Shown: in pieces, positions 1 to 10,500 of the stretch
How positions within the stretch are numbered: the stretch's first letter is position 1
Layout: every line of letters starts with the position of its first letter
DNA from: Chryseobacterium sp. MYb264
GTDB taxonomy: Bacteria; Bacteroidota; Bacteroidia; Flavobacteriales; Weeksellaceae
Length of the DNA: 64,000 bases
Reading direction: 5' to 3'
NCBI RefSeq assembly: GCF_035974275.1
Contig: NZ_CP142422.1
Span: 3,658,001 to 3,722,000, forward strand
The notes under the pieces: generated by a model
The model's database searches: none
What the model was told of the DNA's origin: nothing
The model's input: only the letters and a program-made list of their open reading frames with translations
Program-made: the position numbers and the translations under genes

Positions 1-335
1 AGAAGATTAAAAAAAATGATGAAAGCCTGACGATTGAACTGATTAAAAATCCGGACATTCTGAAGACGATGGGCGAAAAGAAAAAACAGCAGTTTTTAGT
101 TGGTTTTGCCCTGGAAACCCAAAATGAAGAAGAAAATGCAAAAGGCAAGCTGGTAAAGAAAAATCTGGATATGATTGTTCTGAATTCCCTTCGGGACAGT
201 GGTGCGGGCTTCAAGAACGATACCAATAAAATAAAGATATTCACCAAAACAGAAAAAAAAGAATTTGATTTAAAATCAAAGGATGATGTGGCAAAAGATA
301 TTCTGGATTTCGTTGAAACTCAACTTTTAAAATAA
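1..335 (+). CDS. coaBC: CoaBC bifunctional protein, C-terminal end (partial)
   Basis: The frame is open from base 3 and ends at 335, so only about 110 C-terminal residues of a longer gene are present. The stretch containing VGFALETQNEEENAKGKL, followed by KKNLDMIVLNSL and a GAGF-x-x-DTNKI segment, is the characteristic C-terminal part of the CoaB domain of phosphopantothenoylcysteine decarboxylase/phosphopantothenate-cysteine ligase (coenzyme A synthesis, cytosol). Family knowledge: CoaB condenses 4'-phosphopantothenate with cysteine using CTP. The decarboxylase half lies outside the window. A DUF4835 gene follows after 37 bp on the same strand, and recN comes next. Confidence 0.9.
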   Translation, partial: KIKKNDESLTIELIKNPDILKTMGEKKKQQFLVGFALETQNEEENAKGKLVKKNLDMIVLNSLRDSGAGFKNDTNKIKIFTKTEKKEFDLKSKDDVAKDILDFVETQLLK

Positions 336-372
336 TTTTAATAAATTTCCGTTTTCAATTTTTAGTACGACA

Positions 373-1278
373 ATGAAAAAAATTATAAGTTTATTTTTAC
401 TGCTTTTCATATTTACGACAGGTTTCTCTCAGGAATTACTGGCTACCGTTCAGGTGAATTCTCAACAGGTGCAGGGGAGTAATACCCAGGCATTTAAAGC
501 GTTGGAGAAAAGTCTGCGTGATTTCATTAATAATACAAGCTGGACAGGAAAAAGGCTTCAGAATTTTGAGAAGATCAAGTCGAATTTTGCAATTGTTATT
601 GCGGAAAGAGACGGAAACAGATTCAAAGCCAGTATAGTGGTTCAGGCAGTTCGTCCGGTTTTCAATACCAATTATGAATCTCCTTTAATCAATCTTCAGG
701 ATCAACGATTCTCTTTTGAATATGTTGAAAATGAAAATCTTATCTTTAATGAGAGACAGTTTTCAGGTAAAAACCTGATCGATGTGGTGAGTTTTTATGT
801 ATATCTGATCTTAGGATACGACGCAGACAGTTTCCAGTCGATGGGAGGAACACAGTGGTTTCAAAAAGCTCAACAGATTGCCCAAAATGGAGAATCTCAG
901 AATAATTATGATGGATGGAAGCAGGTAAATGAACCAAGAAACCGTTCCCAATTGATAAGAGAGATTCTTAACCCTAATATGGCACAGCTTCGTTCTTCAT
1001 TTTATTCATATCACAGAGCCGGAATGGATAATTTATTCAATCAGGATCAGACTCAGGCTAAAAAAGTGATTTTCGATGCCTTGATGCAGCTGAAAATGTA
1101 CGAGAACTCATTTACACAGAATTATTTTTTCGATCTTTTCATTACAAATAAGGCAGATGAGATCTTCAACGTTTTCAACTCAACGAATAACGGAGGCATT
1201 AATATTGCGGATCTTAAACAGTTGATGATGATGTTCTCACCTAAGAATACGGATGCCAGATGGAGCAAGTGGAAATAA
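373..1278 (+). CDS. DUF4835 family secreted protein
   Basis: This 301-residue protein has a signal peptide (lysine-rich start, hydrophobic stretch, then GFSQ at about residue 20), so it is probably exported to the periplasm. The body resembles the DUF4835 family, which is found in Bacteroidota between coaBC and recN, and the same order is seen here. Visible features are an early region rich in Gln and Asn, RPVFNTNYESPL and YVYLILGYDADSF; there are no catalytic motifs that I recognise. The function is unknown. The 37-bp gap to coaBC suggests co-transcription. Confidence 0.85.
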   Translation: MKKIISLFLLLFIFTTGFSQELLATVQVNSQQVQGSNTQAFKALEKSLRDFINNTSWTGKRLQNFEKIKSNFAIVIAERDGNRFKASIVVQAVRPVFNTNYESPLINLQDQRFSFEYVENENLIFNERQFSGKNLIDVVSFYVYLILGYDADSFQSMGGTQWFQKAQQIAQNGESQNNYDGWKQVNEPRNRSQLIREILNPNMAQLRSSFYSYHRAGMDNLFNQDQTQAKKVIFDALMQLKMYENSFTQNYFFDLFITNKADEIFNVFNSTNNGGINIADLKQLMMMFSPKNTDARWSKWK

Positions 1279-1299
1279 TTTTTTCCCGTTCTAAAGTTC

Positions 1300-1307
1300 T
1301 ATATTTG
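1300..1307 (+). promoter_or_regulatory. Bacteroidota -7 element upstream of recN
   Basis: The sequence TATATTTG matches the Bacteroidota -7 consensus TAnnTTTG and lies 28 bp before the recN start. I see no clear -33 TTG at the usual spacing, so this is a moderate call. Confidence 0.45.
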
Positions 1308-1334
1308 CAATATCTAAAGTAATTAGCTTAATCG

Positions 1335-2984
1335 ATGCTGTCAAGAATTTATATTAAAAATTTTGCATTAATTGATACGCTTGAAGTATCATTGAAAAAC
1401 GGTTTACAGGTAATCACCGGTGAAACGGGAGCTGGTAAATCTATTATTCTGGGAGCACTGAGACTGATTTTAGGAGAAAGAGCAGATGTAAAATCCATTG
1501 CAAAATCGGAAGATAAAAGCGTAGTGGAAACGGAATTTGCTTTAAATAATCAGTTCAAAAAGTTCTTTATCGAAAATGATCTCGATTACGAGCATCAGAC
1601 CATTATCCGCAGGGAAATTTTACCTTCTGGAAAATCAAGAGCGTTCATCAATGACGTTCCGGTAACGCTGGATATTTTAAAAGAGCTTTCTTCTCAGCTG
1701 ATCGACATTCATTCTCAGTTTGAAACCTCTAATCTTTTTACCTCTGAATATCAGTTTAAAATAATCGACGGGCTTTCGGAAAACAAAAAACTGATCGATG
1801 AGTATCAGTTTGAATTTTCAGAATTCCAAAGTTTAAAAAGTCAGCTTAAAAAACTCCAGACTCAGCTGGCTGAAAATAATAAAGAGAGTGATTACAAGCA
1901 GTTTTTGCTGAATGAATTAACGGAACTGAATCTGGATGATGTCGATTTTGAGGATCTTCAGAACCAGTTATCTGTTCAGGAAAATGCTGAGATGATCTCG
2001 GAAAATCTGAGCCAGGTATTATCGAGATTTCATCAGGAAGAAATCGGGATCCTGTCATTTTTTAATGAAGCCAAAAGCAAAATTTCGAAGATCGCGGAAG
2101 TGTCCAGTGGTTTTGCAGAGCTTGACGAAAGGCTGGAACAGTCTTTTGTTGAATTAAAAGATATTATTTCCGAGCTTGAAAATGAATCTGAAAAAATAGA
2201 GATTAATCCCGCCAACCTTTTGATTTTAACTGAACTTAATAATAAAATCAATAGCTTATTCATTAAACATAATGTTTCTGATATCAATGAATTAAAAGAG
2301 CTCAGAGATCAATTATCGGGTGAACAGAAAGGGGCTTCCGAATTGGAGGAATATATTATAGAAATTCAGGAGAATATTATTAAAAAAGAAAAATCTTTAC
2401 AGGTTTTAGCGGACAAGCTGGCTAAAAACAGAAATAAAAGCGTTCCTGTATTTATTGCTAAAGCAGAAAAGCTGCTGAAGCAGTTAGGTCTTGAAAAAGC
2501 CAAAGTTGATATAGAGCTGCAAGATGCTGCAGAATTCAATCAATTCGGAAGAGAAAATATCCAGCTGCTGTTTCAGGCGAATTCTGGCTTCCCTCTAAAA
2601 CCGATTCAGACGGCAATTTCAGGAGGTGAAAGATCCAGAGTTATGTTGGCTGTGAAAAAAATTATTGCAGAAAGTGATGATCTTCCCACTTTAATTTTGG
2701 ATGAAATTGATACCGGTGTTTCCGGAAAAGTGGCTGAAGAAATCGGAAATCTAATGCGTGAAATGTCTAAAGATATGCAGTTGATCGTTATTTCTCACCT
2801 CGCGCAGGTTGCAGCCAAAGGAAATAATAACTACAAAGTGGTGAAGCAGGATATCGCCGGAAAAACGCAATCTAATATTGTTCCTTTAAGCGATGCTGAG
2901 AAACTCAATGAGATTGCACAGTTGCTTTCAGGAAGCAAAATTACCGAGGCTGCTTTGGCACAGGCAAAAGAGCTTATCGGTTAA
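1335..2984 (+). CDS. recN: DNA repair protein RecN
   Basis: This 549-residue SMC-like ATPase acts in double-strand break repair. It opens with the family start MLSRIYIKNFALID and a Walker A motif, GETGAGKS, at residues 29-36. A long central coiled-coil region rich in Leu, Glu and Lys follows, then the ABC signature ISGGERSRVMLAVK and the Walker B/D-loop LILDEIDTGVSG near the C-terminus, and a switch His in VISHLAQVAA. Length and domain order match full-length RecN. It has its own candidate promoter and is followed by a terminator hairpin, so it may be a single transcription unit. Confidence 0.97.
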   Translation: MLSRIYIKNFALIDTLEVSLKNGLQVITGETGAGKSIILGALRLILGERADVKSIAKSEDKSVVETEFALNNQFKKFFIENDLDYEHQTIIRREILPSGKSRAFINDVPVTLDILKELSSQLIDIHSQFETSNLFTSEYQFKIIDGLSENKKLIDEYQFEFSEFQSLKSQLKKLQTQLAENNKESDYKQFLLNELTELNLDDVDFEDLQNQLSVQENAEMISENLSQVLSRFHQEEIGILSFFNEAKSKISKIAEVSSGFAELDERLEQSFVELKDIISELENESEKIEINPANLLILTELNNKINSLFIKHNVSDINELKELRDQLSGEQKGASELEEYIIEIQENIIKKEKSLQVLADKLAKNRNKSVPVFIAKAEKLLKQLGLEKAKVDIELQDAAEFNQFGRENIQLLFQANSGFPLKPIQTAISGGERSRVMLAVKKIIAESDDLPTLILDEIDTGVSGKVAEEIGNLMREMSKDMQLIVISHLAQVAAKGNNNYKVVKQDIAGKTQSNIVPLSDAEKLNEIAQLLSGSKITEAALAQAKELIG

Positions 2985-3014
2985 AATAAAAAAAATAATT
3001 TCAAAAATATATGA

Positions 3015-3041
3015 AGACTTCTAATTAAGGAGTCTTTTTTT
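3015..3041 (+). terminator. Terminator after recN
   Basis: An imperfect 7-bp stem (AGACTTC / GGAGTCT) around a short AT loop is followed by a run of seven T, 31 bp after the recN stop codon. Confidence 0.7.
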
Positions 3042-3071
3042 GTTTAAAAGGCTATATTTTTACTAAAAAAC

Positions 3072-3393
3072 GGATTAAGTACAAAAGTTGAGGACTAGGC
3101 AAAAGTTTAGATACTATAAGATGAAATTTTTTGCTCTCGCAGATTTTGCAAATGATGCAGATTCTTTTCCTTACACTCTACATATTGAACACGAAGCCAC
3201 CCCCAATTTTTTTGACAATTCCCGTTTTAAGTCTCACCAAACCGTTCTACCTATAAAAGACCGGAAAAGATAAGCAAAGAAAATCAACGATATCATCTGT
3301 GGAAGATCTGCGATCTGTGGGAAATAAAATATTCGCGCATTCGAGTCAAAAAATACATCTAAATAATTTCTCCCCAAATTTTAAAACTGATCC
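3072..3393. mobile_element. MITE-like non-autonomous element, short copy, with 8-bp TSD
   Basis: This 322-bp non-coding element starts GGATTAAGTACAAAAGTT and ends ...TTTTAAAACTGATCC, giving imperfect terminal inverted repeats (reverse complement of the right end: GGATCAGTTTTAAAATTT). It is flanked by a perfect direct repeat TAAAAAAC at 3064-3071 and 3394-3401, the signature of a target-site duplication. Nearly the whole element is repeated at 23993-24972, where the copy is enlarged by a tandem array. The only open frame inside (61 codons) has no recognisable features, so no transposase is encoded. It lies in the 463-bp gap between recN and the exporter permease and ends 54 bp before the latter's start codon. 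Confidence 0.85.
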
Positions 3394-3447
3394 TAAAAAA
3401 CTGTAACATATTTCACAAAATCGTAACTAATACCTAAAAACTCAACT

Positions 3448-4914
3448 ATGTTTATAAAATTTTTACGGTTAGAGATCAAAAGTTTTTTTCGTGGATCCTC
3501 CGTCGGGATGAATCTTGCCATGAAGATCTTCAGATTACTTGGGATTCTCTATTTTATGGCATGTCTTGTGGGAGGGGCGTTTGGGGCTTATTATTATGTT
3601 CATAAGGAAATGAGCGCCGATCCCGTAAAAATCGTTTCCCGGTTTTTAATAATTGTCTGGCTCGTCGATCTCATTTTCAAATATATGATGCAGCAGCTGC
3701 CAACGCAGAATATCAAGCCTTTTCTGACCATGAATATTTCGAAGAAAACATTGGTCAATTACATGTTGATTAAAACCTTTCTATCTCCTTTCAGCTGGCT
3801 GAATTCACTGTTCTTCATCACATTTTCAGTCATTGCCTTGTGGAATGGCTTCAGCATTGTAGGAATGTTAGCCTGGCTTGTTGGTGTTTCTTTATTCTTT
3901 TACCTGAATAATTTCATCAATATCCTTTTAAATGAGAAAGAAAAGATAGCTATAGGAATCGGAATTCTGATTGCAGGAATCGCCGCACTGGGATATTATA
4001 ATATCTTTCCGGTGCTCTCTTATGCTGAAATATTTTTCTATAATTTTTACGAAAGACCTTATTTTATTGTGATTCCCATTTTGCTTTTTTCAGGACTGTG
4101 GAAAATATCTTTTAATTCAATTTTTCAAGAATTTTATCTTGATCAGGGGCTTGAAGCAAAAAAAGAAGTCGGTAAAACGGAAAATATCGCTTTTCTGAAT
4201 AAATACGGCGTTATCGGGACGTTTATCAACAACGATATTAAAATGCTGAGACGTAACAAAGTCACCAAAGGTATTCTGATCGGAAGTTTCTTTTTCCTGT
4301 TTTACGGAATGCTGATGTTCTCGTCTCCCATTTATAAAACTCCGGCCATGATGATGTTTATGGGACTTTTCGTAACGGGTGGTTTCCAGTTTTTATTTGG
4401 GCAGAGGGTTCCTGCCTTCGACAGTTCTTATTATCCTTTGATGATGACATTGAATGTCCCTTATAAAGAATATATTAAGGCAAAATGGTGGCTGATGAAT
4501 ATTGTAACGGCTGTTTCTATCGTGCTTGCGCTATGTTATGCCTACTTCGGATGGGAAATTTATATTACATTTTTGGCGGCGGGAATTTACAATATCGGTG
4601 TTAATTCACAGTTTACCCTATGGTCCGGTGCTTATAACAAAATGCAGATCGATCTTAATTCCAAGGAGAAAAGATTCGGGCAAAAAAATAGTTTCAATAT
4701 AAAATCTCTGATTCTGTTGATTCCTAAAATGCTTTTACCGATGGCTGTTTTTGCAGGTGCAAAATATTTCTTCGGAATCACCGCAGGTGTTGTAAGTATT
4801 GCTGTTGTAGGCTTAATAGGATTTTTACTGAGAGAAAAGATCTTCGATATCATTGTAAGACACTATAAAGTGGAGAAATACAGCACCATAGACGCATTTA
4901 AAAATAAAGCTTAA
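3448..4914 (+). CDS. ABC exporter permease (DUF5687-like)
   Basis: This 488-residue integral membrane protein has about 10-12 hydrophobic segments and no signal peptide beyond the first span. It resembles DUF5687, a Bacteroidota family of ABC-2-like permeases. The stop codon is 4 bp before the start of an ABC ATPase gene, so the two form an exporter pair in the inner membrane. The substrate cannot be read from the sequence. The MITE-like element sits just upstream and could influence expression (inference). Confidence 0.8.
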   Translation: MFIKFLRLEIKSFFRGSSVGMNLAMKIFRLLGILYFMACLVGGAFGAYYYVHKEMSADPVKIVSRFLIIVWLVDLIFKYMMQQLPTQNIKPFLTMNISKKTLVNYMLIKTFLSPFSWLNSLFFITFSVIALWNGFSIVGMLAWLVGVSLFFYLNNFINILLNEKEKIAIGIGILIAGIAALGYYNIFPVLSYAEIFFYNFYERPYFIVIPILLFSGLWKISFNSIFQEFYLDQGLEAKKEVGKTENIAFLNKYGVIGTFINNDIKMLRRNKVTKGILIGSFFFLFYGMLMFSSPIYKTPAMMMFMGLFVTGGFQFLFGQRVPAFDSSYYPLMMTLNVPYKEYIKAKWWLMNIVTAVSIVLALCYAYFGWEIYITFLAAGIYNIGVNSQFTLWSGAYNKMQIDLNSKEKRFGQKNSFNIKSLILLIPKMLLPMAVFAGAKYFFGITAGVVSIAVVGLIGFLLREKIFDIIVRHYKVEKYSTIDAFKNKA

Positions 4915-4918
4915 ACTC

Positions 4919-5632
4919 ATGATCACAATACAAAATTTATCTAAAACATACGGAAATGCTACCGTTTTAAATATAGAAAATCTCGAAATCCCTAAAGGAG
5001 AAACCTTCGGATTGGTAGGAAATAACGGAGCCGGAAAAACAACACTTTTCAGTCTGATGCTTGATCTTATCCAACCAACAACAGGTTTTGTGAGTGTGGA
5101 TGGAATTAAAGTCAATGAATCAGAAGCCTGGAAAAGCAAAGTTTCGGCGTTCGTGGACGATACTTTTTTGATTGGCTATCTTACGCCTGAAGAATATTTT
5201 TATTTTATCGGCGAACTGAGAGGCCAGAACAAAGCTTCTGTAGATGATTTCTTAAAACAGTTTCATGATCTTTTCAATGGGGAAATTTTAAACTCAGGGA
5301 AATATATCCGTGATCTCTCAAAAGGAAATCAGAAAAAAGTGGGTATTGTGGGTGCCATTATCGGTAGCCCTGAAATTATTATTCTGGATGAACCTTTTGC
5401 GAACCTTGACCCTTCAACACAAATTAAATTGAAGAATTTAATTAAAGAATTATCAAAGCAGGATGGAGTAACCTTCCTTATTTCCAGTCACGACCTTTCG
5501 CATACGACAGAAGTCTGCAACCGGATCGTAGTGGTAAATAAAGGGAAGCAGGTAAAGGATATTCAGACGAATCCGGAAACATTGAAGGATCTGGAGCAAT
5601 ATTTTGCAGATCAGGTAAGTTTACCGGTTTAA
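4919..5632 (+). CDS. ABC transporter ATP-binding protein
   Basis: This 237-residue nucleotide-binding subunit has Walker A GNNGAGKTT at residues 34-42, the signature LSKGNQKKVGIVGAI and Walker B IIILDEPFANLDP, with a switch His in LISSHDLSH. It is of the short CcmA/ABC-2 drug or lipid exporter type and is coupled to the permease 4 bp upstream. An S41 peptidase gene follows after 19 bp, so a three-gene operon is likely, ending at the hairpin at 6703-6730. Confidence 0.93.
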   Translation: MITIQNLSKTYGNATVLNIENLEIPKGETFGLVGNNGAGKTTLFSLMLDLIQPTTGFVSVDGIKVNESEAWKSKVSAFVDDTFLIGYLTPEEYFYFIGELRGQNKASVDDFLKQFHDLFNGEILNSGKYIRDLSKGNQKKVGIVGAIIGSPEIIILDEPFANLDPSTQIKLKNLIKELSKQDGVTFLISSHDLSHTTEVCNRIVVVNKGKQVKDIQTNPETLKDLEQYFADQVSLPV

Positions 5633-5651
5633 TCCTCAAAAACAGTATTCT

Positions 5652-6689
5652 ATGATTTTAAAACGAATAGCAATTGTCTTTTCAGTTATCGGATTATCCG
5701 TTAGTATCAAGGCTCAAAGGGCCAAAACATCAAAAGACAGTATTCAGATATTTTATCGTCAGTTATTTTCTGACCTTAAAAAATCGTATGTAGACCGAAA
5801 GTCTGTGGACTGGAAATTGGTGGAATCGGAAACCAATGAGCATTTGAAAGAATATGATCATTTCATGAGCTCTTTAGAGGAGATAAAAGTACTCTTTGGT
5901 AAAATTAATGCCACTCATTGCATTATTATGAAAGGAGAGAATAGATATGCCTTAAAATCTGATATACCTTCGAAAGACAAAATGAGTGAGCAGTTTATCA
6001 GTAAGTTTAATACCAAACCCGGCTTTGAAGTTAAGGTAATTGACGGTGAGTATGGATATATTCTGATGCCATCTATTTCATCCCTTGACCAGACTTCTGA
6101 TAAGATCCGTAAAATAGCGCAGCCGCTGTATGATCAGATTGCGGAAACAAAAATTAATAATAAGCTGAAAGGGTGGATTGTTGATTTGCGATTCAATACA
6201 GGCGGAAATTCTGAGCCTATGCTCTTGGCCTTATATGATTTTTTAGGAGATCATGAGGTTTGGGGTACGCTTGACTCCGACAGAAAAGCAGGGGATAAAA
6301 TAAAACTCAGCAAAGGAGCTTATATCTATAATGGGAAAAAAAACTCTGAGATCATACCTAAAGGGGAATTACTGGACCAGACAAAAGTGGCGGTAATTAC
6401 AGGCTTGCTTACCGCGAGTTCCGGAGAGGTAACCGCATTGGCTTTCAAAGGGAGACCTCATACCATCATGATCGGGGAAACTACTTTAGGATATACTACA
6501 AGTAATATCCTTACAAAACTGCCTTTTAATTTTGATATGGCTTTGACTGTGGGCTACGATACAGATCGAAACGGTATTTTTTATGAAAAAATTGTTCCCG
6601 ATATAGCGGTTACAAAAGGGGATAATTTTGAAAATTTACTCATGGATAAAAATATTCAGGAAGCCATTAAATTCTTTAAGAGCGTATAA
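5652..6689 (+). CDS. S41 family (C-terminal processing type) peptidase
   Basis: This 345-residue protein has a signal peptide (MILKRIAIVFSVIGLSVSIKAQ) and an S41 catalytic core: GWIVDLRFNTGGNSEPM, then the nucleophile region TASSGEVTALAFKGR and the GETTLGYTT strand. These match tail-specific/TSP proteases acting in the periplasm or cell envelope. No PDZ domain is obvious, and the N-terminal 100 residues form the helical domain common in Bacteroidota S41 members. Natural substrates are unknown. It ends 14 bp before a strong terminator. Confidence 0.85.
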   Translation: MILKRIAIVFSVIGLSVSIKAQRAKTSKDSIQIFYRQLFSDLKKSYVDRKSVDWKLVESETNEHLKEYDHFMSSLEEIKVLFGKINATHCIIMKGENRYALKSDIPSKDKMSEQFISKFNTKPGFEVKVIDGEYGYILMPSISSLDQTSDKIRKIAQPLYDQIAETKINNKLKGWIVDLRFNTGGNSEPMLLALYDFLGDHEVWGTLDSDRKAGDKIKLSKGAYIYNGKKNSEIIPKGELLDQTKVAVITGLLTASSGEVTALAFKGRPHTIMIGETTLGYTTSNILTKLPFNFDMALTVGYDTDRNGIFYEKIVPDIAVTKGDNFENLLMDKNIQEAIKFFKSV

Positions 6690-6702
6690 GGCTTAAAATA
6701 GA

Positions 6703-6730
6703 AAAGGTCGGAGAAAACTCTCCGACCTTT
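6703..6730 (+). terminator. Strong terminator after the S41 peptidase gene
   Basis: A perfect 12-bp stem (AAAGGTCGGAGA / TCTCCGACCTTT) with a 4-base loop is followed by a T-rich tract. Most of this hairpin is included in the block duplicated at 15590-16015, where the left arm has lost its outer pairs. Confidence 0.88.
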
Positions 6731-7130
6731 CTTTTTTTGAAATCGCTTAATCGGGTTTTGACATCGAATTGATATTAAAATATTGAAAAATGATATCCTT
6801 CCTACGTTATTTGGTGAAGCTAAAATTTCTAAAATGACGATTTTTTGAAATTTTAGGGATAAATTTCTATTTATGCTATTTTTTTAGACCTTTTTTTACG
6901 AAAAAAAATGTGTTTCTTGTTTTTTTCTATAAATTTTAAATTGATCAATAATTTCTGCTTTTAAAAATTCAAAATATTAAATAAAAAGCATTTATTTGTG
7001 GTTTTAATTTGTTATTTAGTTTAAATTGTTGTGGAAAAACAAATTTAAATCTAGTAATAATGAGGAAAAAATTATTTTCGCTAATGTCCTTGTCTGTGGT
7101 GTTCTTGGGATTTTCACAGACCCATGTATA
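6707..7130. repeat. Duplicated promoter/leader block, copy 1
   Basis: These 424 bp recur at 15590-16015 with only about a dozen differences, mostly homopolymer length. The block holds the S41 terminator, about 330 bp of AT-rich non-coding DNA with long A and T tracts, and the first 71 bp of the small T9SS-tailed gene starting at 7060. Homology stops abruptly after CCCATGTATA. Because the hairpin is complete here and follows the gene it would terminate, this is probably the original location. Confidence 0.93.
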
Positions 7131-7524
7131 TTTTAAATATGATGAGGCAGGTAACCAACGGTATCGAGGTATAGATTCTAATACTAAACAAGCTATAGAT
7201 GACAGGAAGATGGTATCTCATCTAAAATCTTCAGCTCAACCTCAAACAATCGATGAAAAAGAATTCTGGAAGCAAATTCGCTTATATCCGATTCCTGTAA
7301 ATGATGTACTGACCATAGACTGGTCTGAAGATCTCGATCATATCATAGAATCTGTTTCGCTTTATCAACACAATACCTTACACTGGAAATTTCAACAACA
7401 AAATATTCCAAGTTTGAATAAGAAATTGCAGATCAATATGACGGGTTATCCTTGGGGTATATATGTATTGAAATTTACGCTAAAAGACGGAAGGACATTT
7501 ACTAAAAACATTACTAAAAGATAA
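7060..7524 (+). CDS. Small T9SS-tailed protein with a YD-like N-terminus
   Basis: The start at 7060 begins a clear signal peptide (MRKKLFSLMSLSVVFLGFSQ); an in-frame upstream ATG at 7009 would bury it. The mature part starts YFKYDEAGNQRYRG, which resembles one RHS/YD repeat. The C-terminal about 75 residues (LYPIPVNDVLTIDW ... YPWGIYVLKF ... KNITKR) look like a T9SS type A sorting domain, which directs export across the outer membrane. The protein is 154 residues. It lies 17 bp before the giant RHS gene and is probably its operon partner. The role is unknown; it may help present the RHS protein or be a remnant of an older one. Confidence 0.8.
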   Translation: MRKKLFSLMSLSVVFLGFSQTHVYFKYDEAGNQRYRGIDSNTKQAIDDRKMVSHLKSSAQPQTIDEKEFWKQIRLYPIPVNDVLTIDWSEDLDHIIESVSLYQHNTLHWKFQQQNIPSLNKKLQINMTGYPWGIYVLKFTLKDGRTFTKNITKR

Positions 7525-7541
7525 TTTAAAAAAACACCAAC

Positions 7542-10500
7542 ATGAATTTTTATCACAAAATAAAGAGATTCTTAGGGTCTCTTATCCTGTGCTGCATTTC
7601 TATTGCAGGCATAGCACAGACAATAGAACCCCCAAAATTTTACGATACAAGAGGCAATGTGGATGTAAATACAGCAGGCCAGCTTGTATTTAATCTACCT
7701 ATTGCTCTGCCACCCGGAATAAAAAACATTGCTCCAAAAGTGGATCTCGTTTATACCAGTGGAGCTTCTAATGGAATTGCAGGATATGGCTGGAATATAG
7801 CCGGGATCCATGCTATTTCAAGAGTCGGAAAAAATATTGAAAAAGATGGTGAAATGAAGGTGATTGAATTAGATTATTCTGATTTTTATGATTTCAACGG
7901 GCAGAGGCTGATTCTGAAATCAGGAGAATACGGAAAAGAAGGGGCAGAATATGTGACGGAGAATTTTTCCAATACAAAAATAAAATCTGTGGGTGCAGTC
8001 GCAGGACAGCAATGGAAAGGACCCGAATATTGGGAAGTAACCTTTGCAGATGGTACACAGGCCTGGTACGGAGCCATAAGTTCGGGGAATAGTAATGCCC
8101 GAACACCATTGGAATATAACATTGTGAAATCGAAAGATGTGCAGGGCAACTATATCACTTATACTTATGCACAACCCACAGGAAAAAATGTGGCTGTAAT
8201 TTCTTCTATTAAATGGGGAGGAAATGAAACTTTAGGGAAACCGCATTTTAATGAGATCTTGTTTAATTATAATGTGGGAGTGAACCGTGGAGTCATAGAA
8301 CAATCGTATTTGAATGGGGTATCATTTGTTCAGGATAGGCTGTTAAGTAATATCGTTGTAAAAACTAAAAACTCACAGTATAGAAAATATGCGATTATCT
8401 ATAAAACTGAAGATACGAAATATCAATTTGTAGATAAGATACAGGAATACAATGCGGAAGATCAACCCGCAAATCCGATTGAATTTATCAGACAAGAAAA
8501 TAGGCCAAATAATGGTAATGTCGGTGCTTCAGAACACATACATGAGCTCTTTTTATCCGGAGATTTTCGTGGAATGCATAGAACGGATTTTATTATAAAA
8601 CGACAAACAGCCAATGGACAGTATCATTATTATCTGCAAAGTACCGAAGGGGAGCGCTATGTGGGACCGCATGATATTTTTAGAAATGCCGCTGCCATTA
8701 CTATTAAAGATGCTAATGGTATTGTTGATAGCAAGCAGGGAATTGTTGCTTATTCGGTAGATAATACAACGAGAAATCTCACGATTACCTATTATCTTAT
8801 TGATTTTACAAAACCGGCTAATGTTAATTCACTTTACGTTGTAGCAACAAAAGTGATCCCCCGTAATCAATGGGATGAAAGTGAAGATAATTACGGGCAG
8901 GATTCCAACTACTCCTATGACAAAACAACAATTATCCGAAAAATCATTTCGTATGATATAGATGGGGATGGAGTGCCGGAGGTTCTGATCGAAAAACATA
9001 ATAATACCGAAACCAGGAGATGTACTCCTTTCTCGGAAAATCACATCCCTACTGAGGAAGAATGCCAAAGAGGTAATTATAATGAGTATAAATATATAGT
9101 TCTTAAACAGCAGGATCATGCTTTTCCTCACTTTGAATTTATTTTTGATAATAGTGATAAGGTCTTTTTTGGTGATTTTAACGGGGATGGAATTTCTGAT
9201 ATCGGAAAATCTATTGGTTTAAACTCTAGTACTCTGATAAATGGAGAAACTGTACCTCTCAACAGCTTCAGTGCTTTTAATCTTCGAAAAAATGCACAAG
9301 GGAATTTAGGTTTGGTACAGGTTTTTTCTGCCGATTTTTCGGGAGTTTCTTCAGAGACTCAAATCGGTGATTTTAATGGAGATGGGCTTGCTGATCTTTT
9401 TGTTCGGACAAATGTTAAGGATCATTATATCATCAATTTAAATACAGGGAAAACTTTTGTTAAATTACCATATTTTACGGGTTTTAATGCCACGGAGAGC
9501 TCTGTAACACAAAAAAATGGCTACTATTCAGTTGCTAAAGTATTGGATATTAACAGGGATGGAAAGTCGGATATTGTCAATTTCAGTTCCAGCTATAATA
9601 TTACATCTTCAGGTTCTGCAACTTCGACCTATACAATTAGAGTGAGCCAGAATGAGGGGTATGCTAATGATAAGATTAAATTCAGCTCCAATACCCCGTT
9701 TATATCCAATTATAATGCCCCATTTATTTTTAGAGACATTGTGGGATTAAGCCAAAATGATTTCCATATTTATACTCCTCCCTCTTCACAGAAAAGTTTA
9801 GGAAGAATTTTTGAACTTTATTACCCTTCCAATCTTAGAGAATCGCCAATTATGGGGATTAAACAAGGTAATATCGAAACAAGGGTCGAGTATAAATCTG
9901 ATGCAATACTATATGCGCGAGCTTATAAGCCCATAAAAAAACAGCAGTATCCTTTGATGGAATTGGAGAATACAAATTCACAGATGGTATCGGCAATATA
10001 CCAAACTCATCGGGGTGACAATTCTCGTAGTACTGGCAGAGCAAAACATTTCTGCTATCGTGGGCTTATCATCAACCTGCACAATAAGAGAATGGTTGGA
10101 TTTCAACAACAGGCAAGCTCTTCATGGTATTTTATCGCTTACGGATTGCCCCATATTCCGGTATGGTCCGGTATTGAAACAGATCCTCTGAAAGAAGGAG
10201 TGCCTGTAAAAGAATGGTCTATAAGAACCAAGGATAAAGATAAAATTTTCCCGACAGATATTTCTGAAAATAATACTCAGCTATTAAGTTTTAAGGCAAC
10301 TACCTATCAAATAGACAAGCTCCTGAATGGTCAGGTTGTAACAACTATTCCCACAACCGATAAAGCGAAGATCGTGACCGCTGTTCTTCCTAAAACGAAT
10401 AGAGGAAAAGATTTCTTAACAGGCAATATCGCAGAGGCTTCCACAACGTATGGCGAGTTTTATCTTCCGTCACAAACGGTTTCCAGGATCAATAACTCTT

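Noticed and set aside
3088..3273. 61-codon reading frame inside the short MITE-like copy
   Set aside because: It is not preserved in the second copy, where indels break the frame, and has no recognisable domain.
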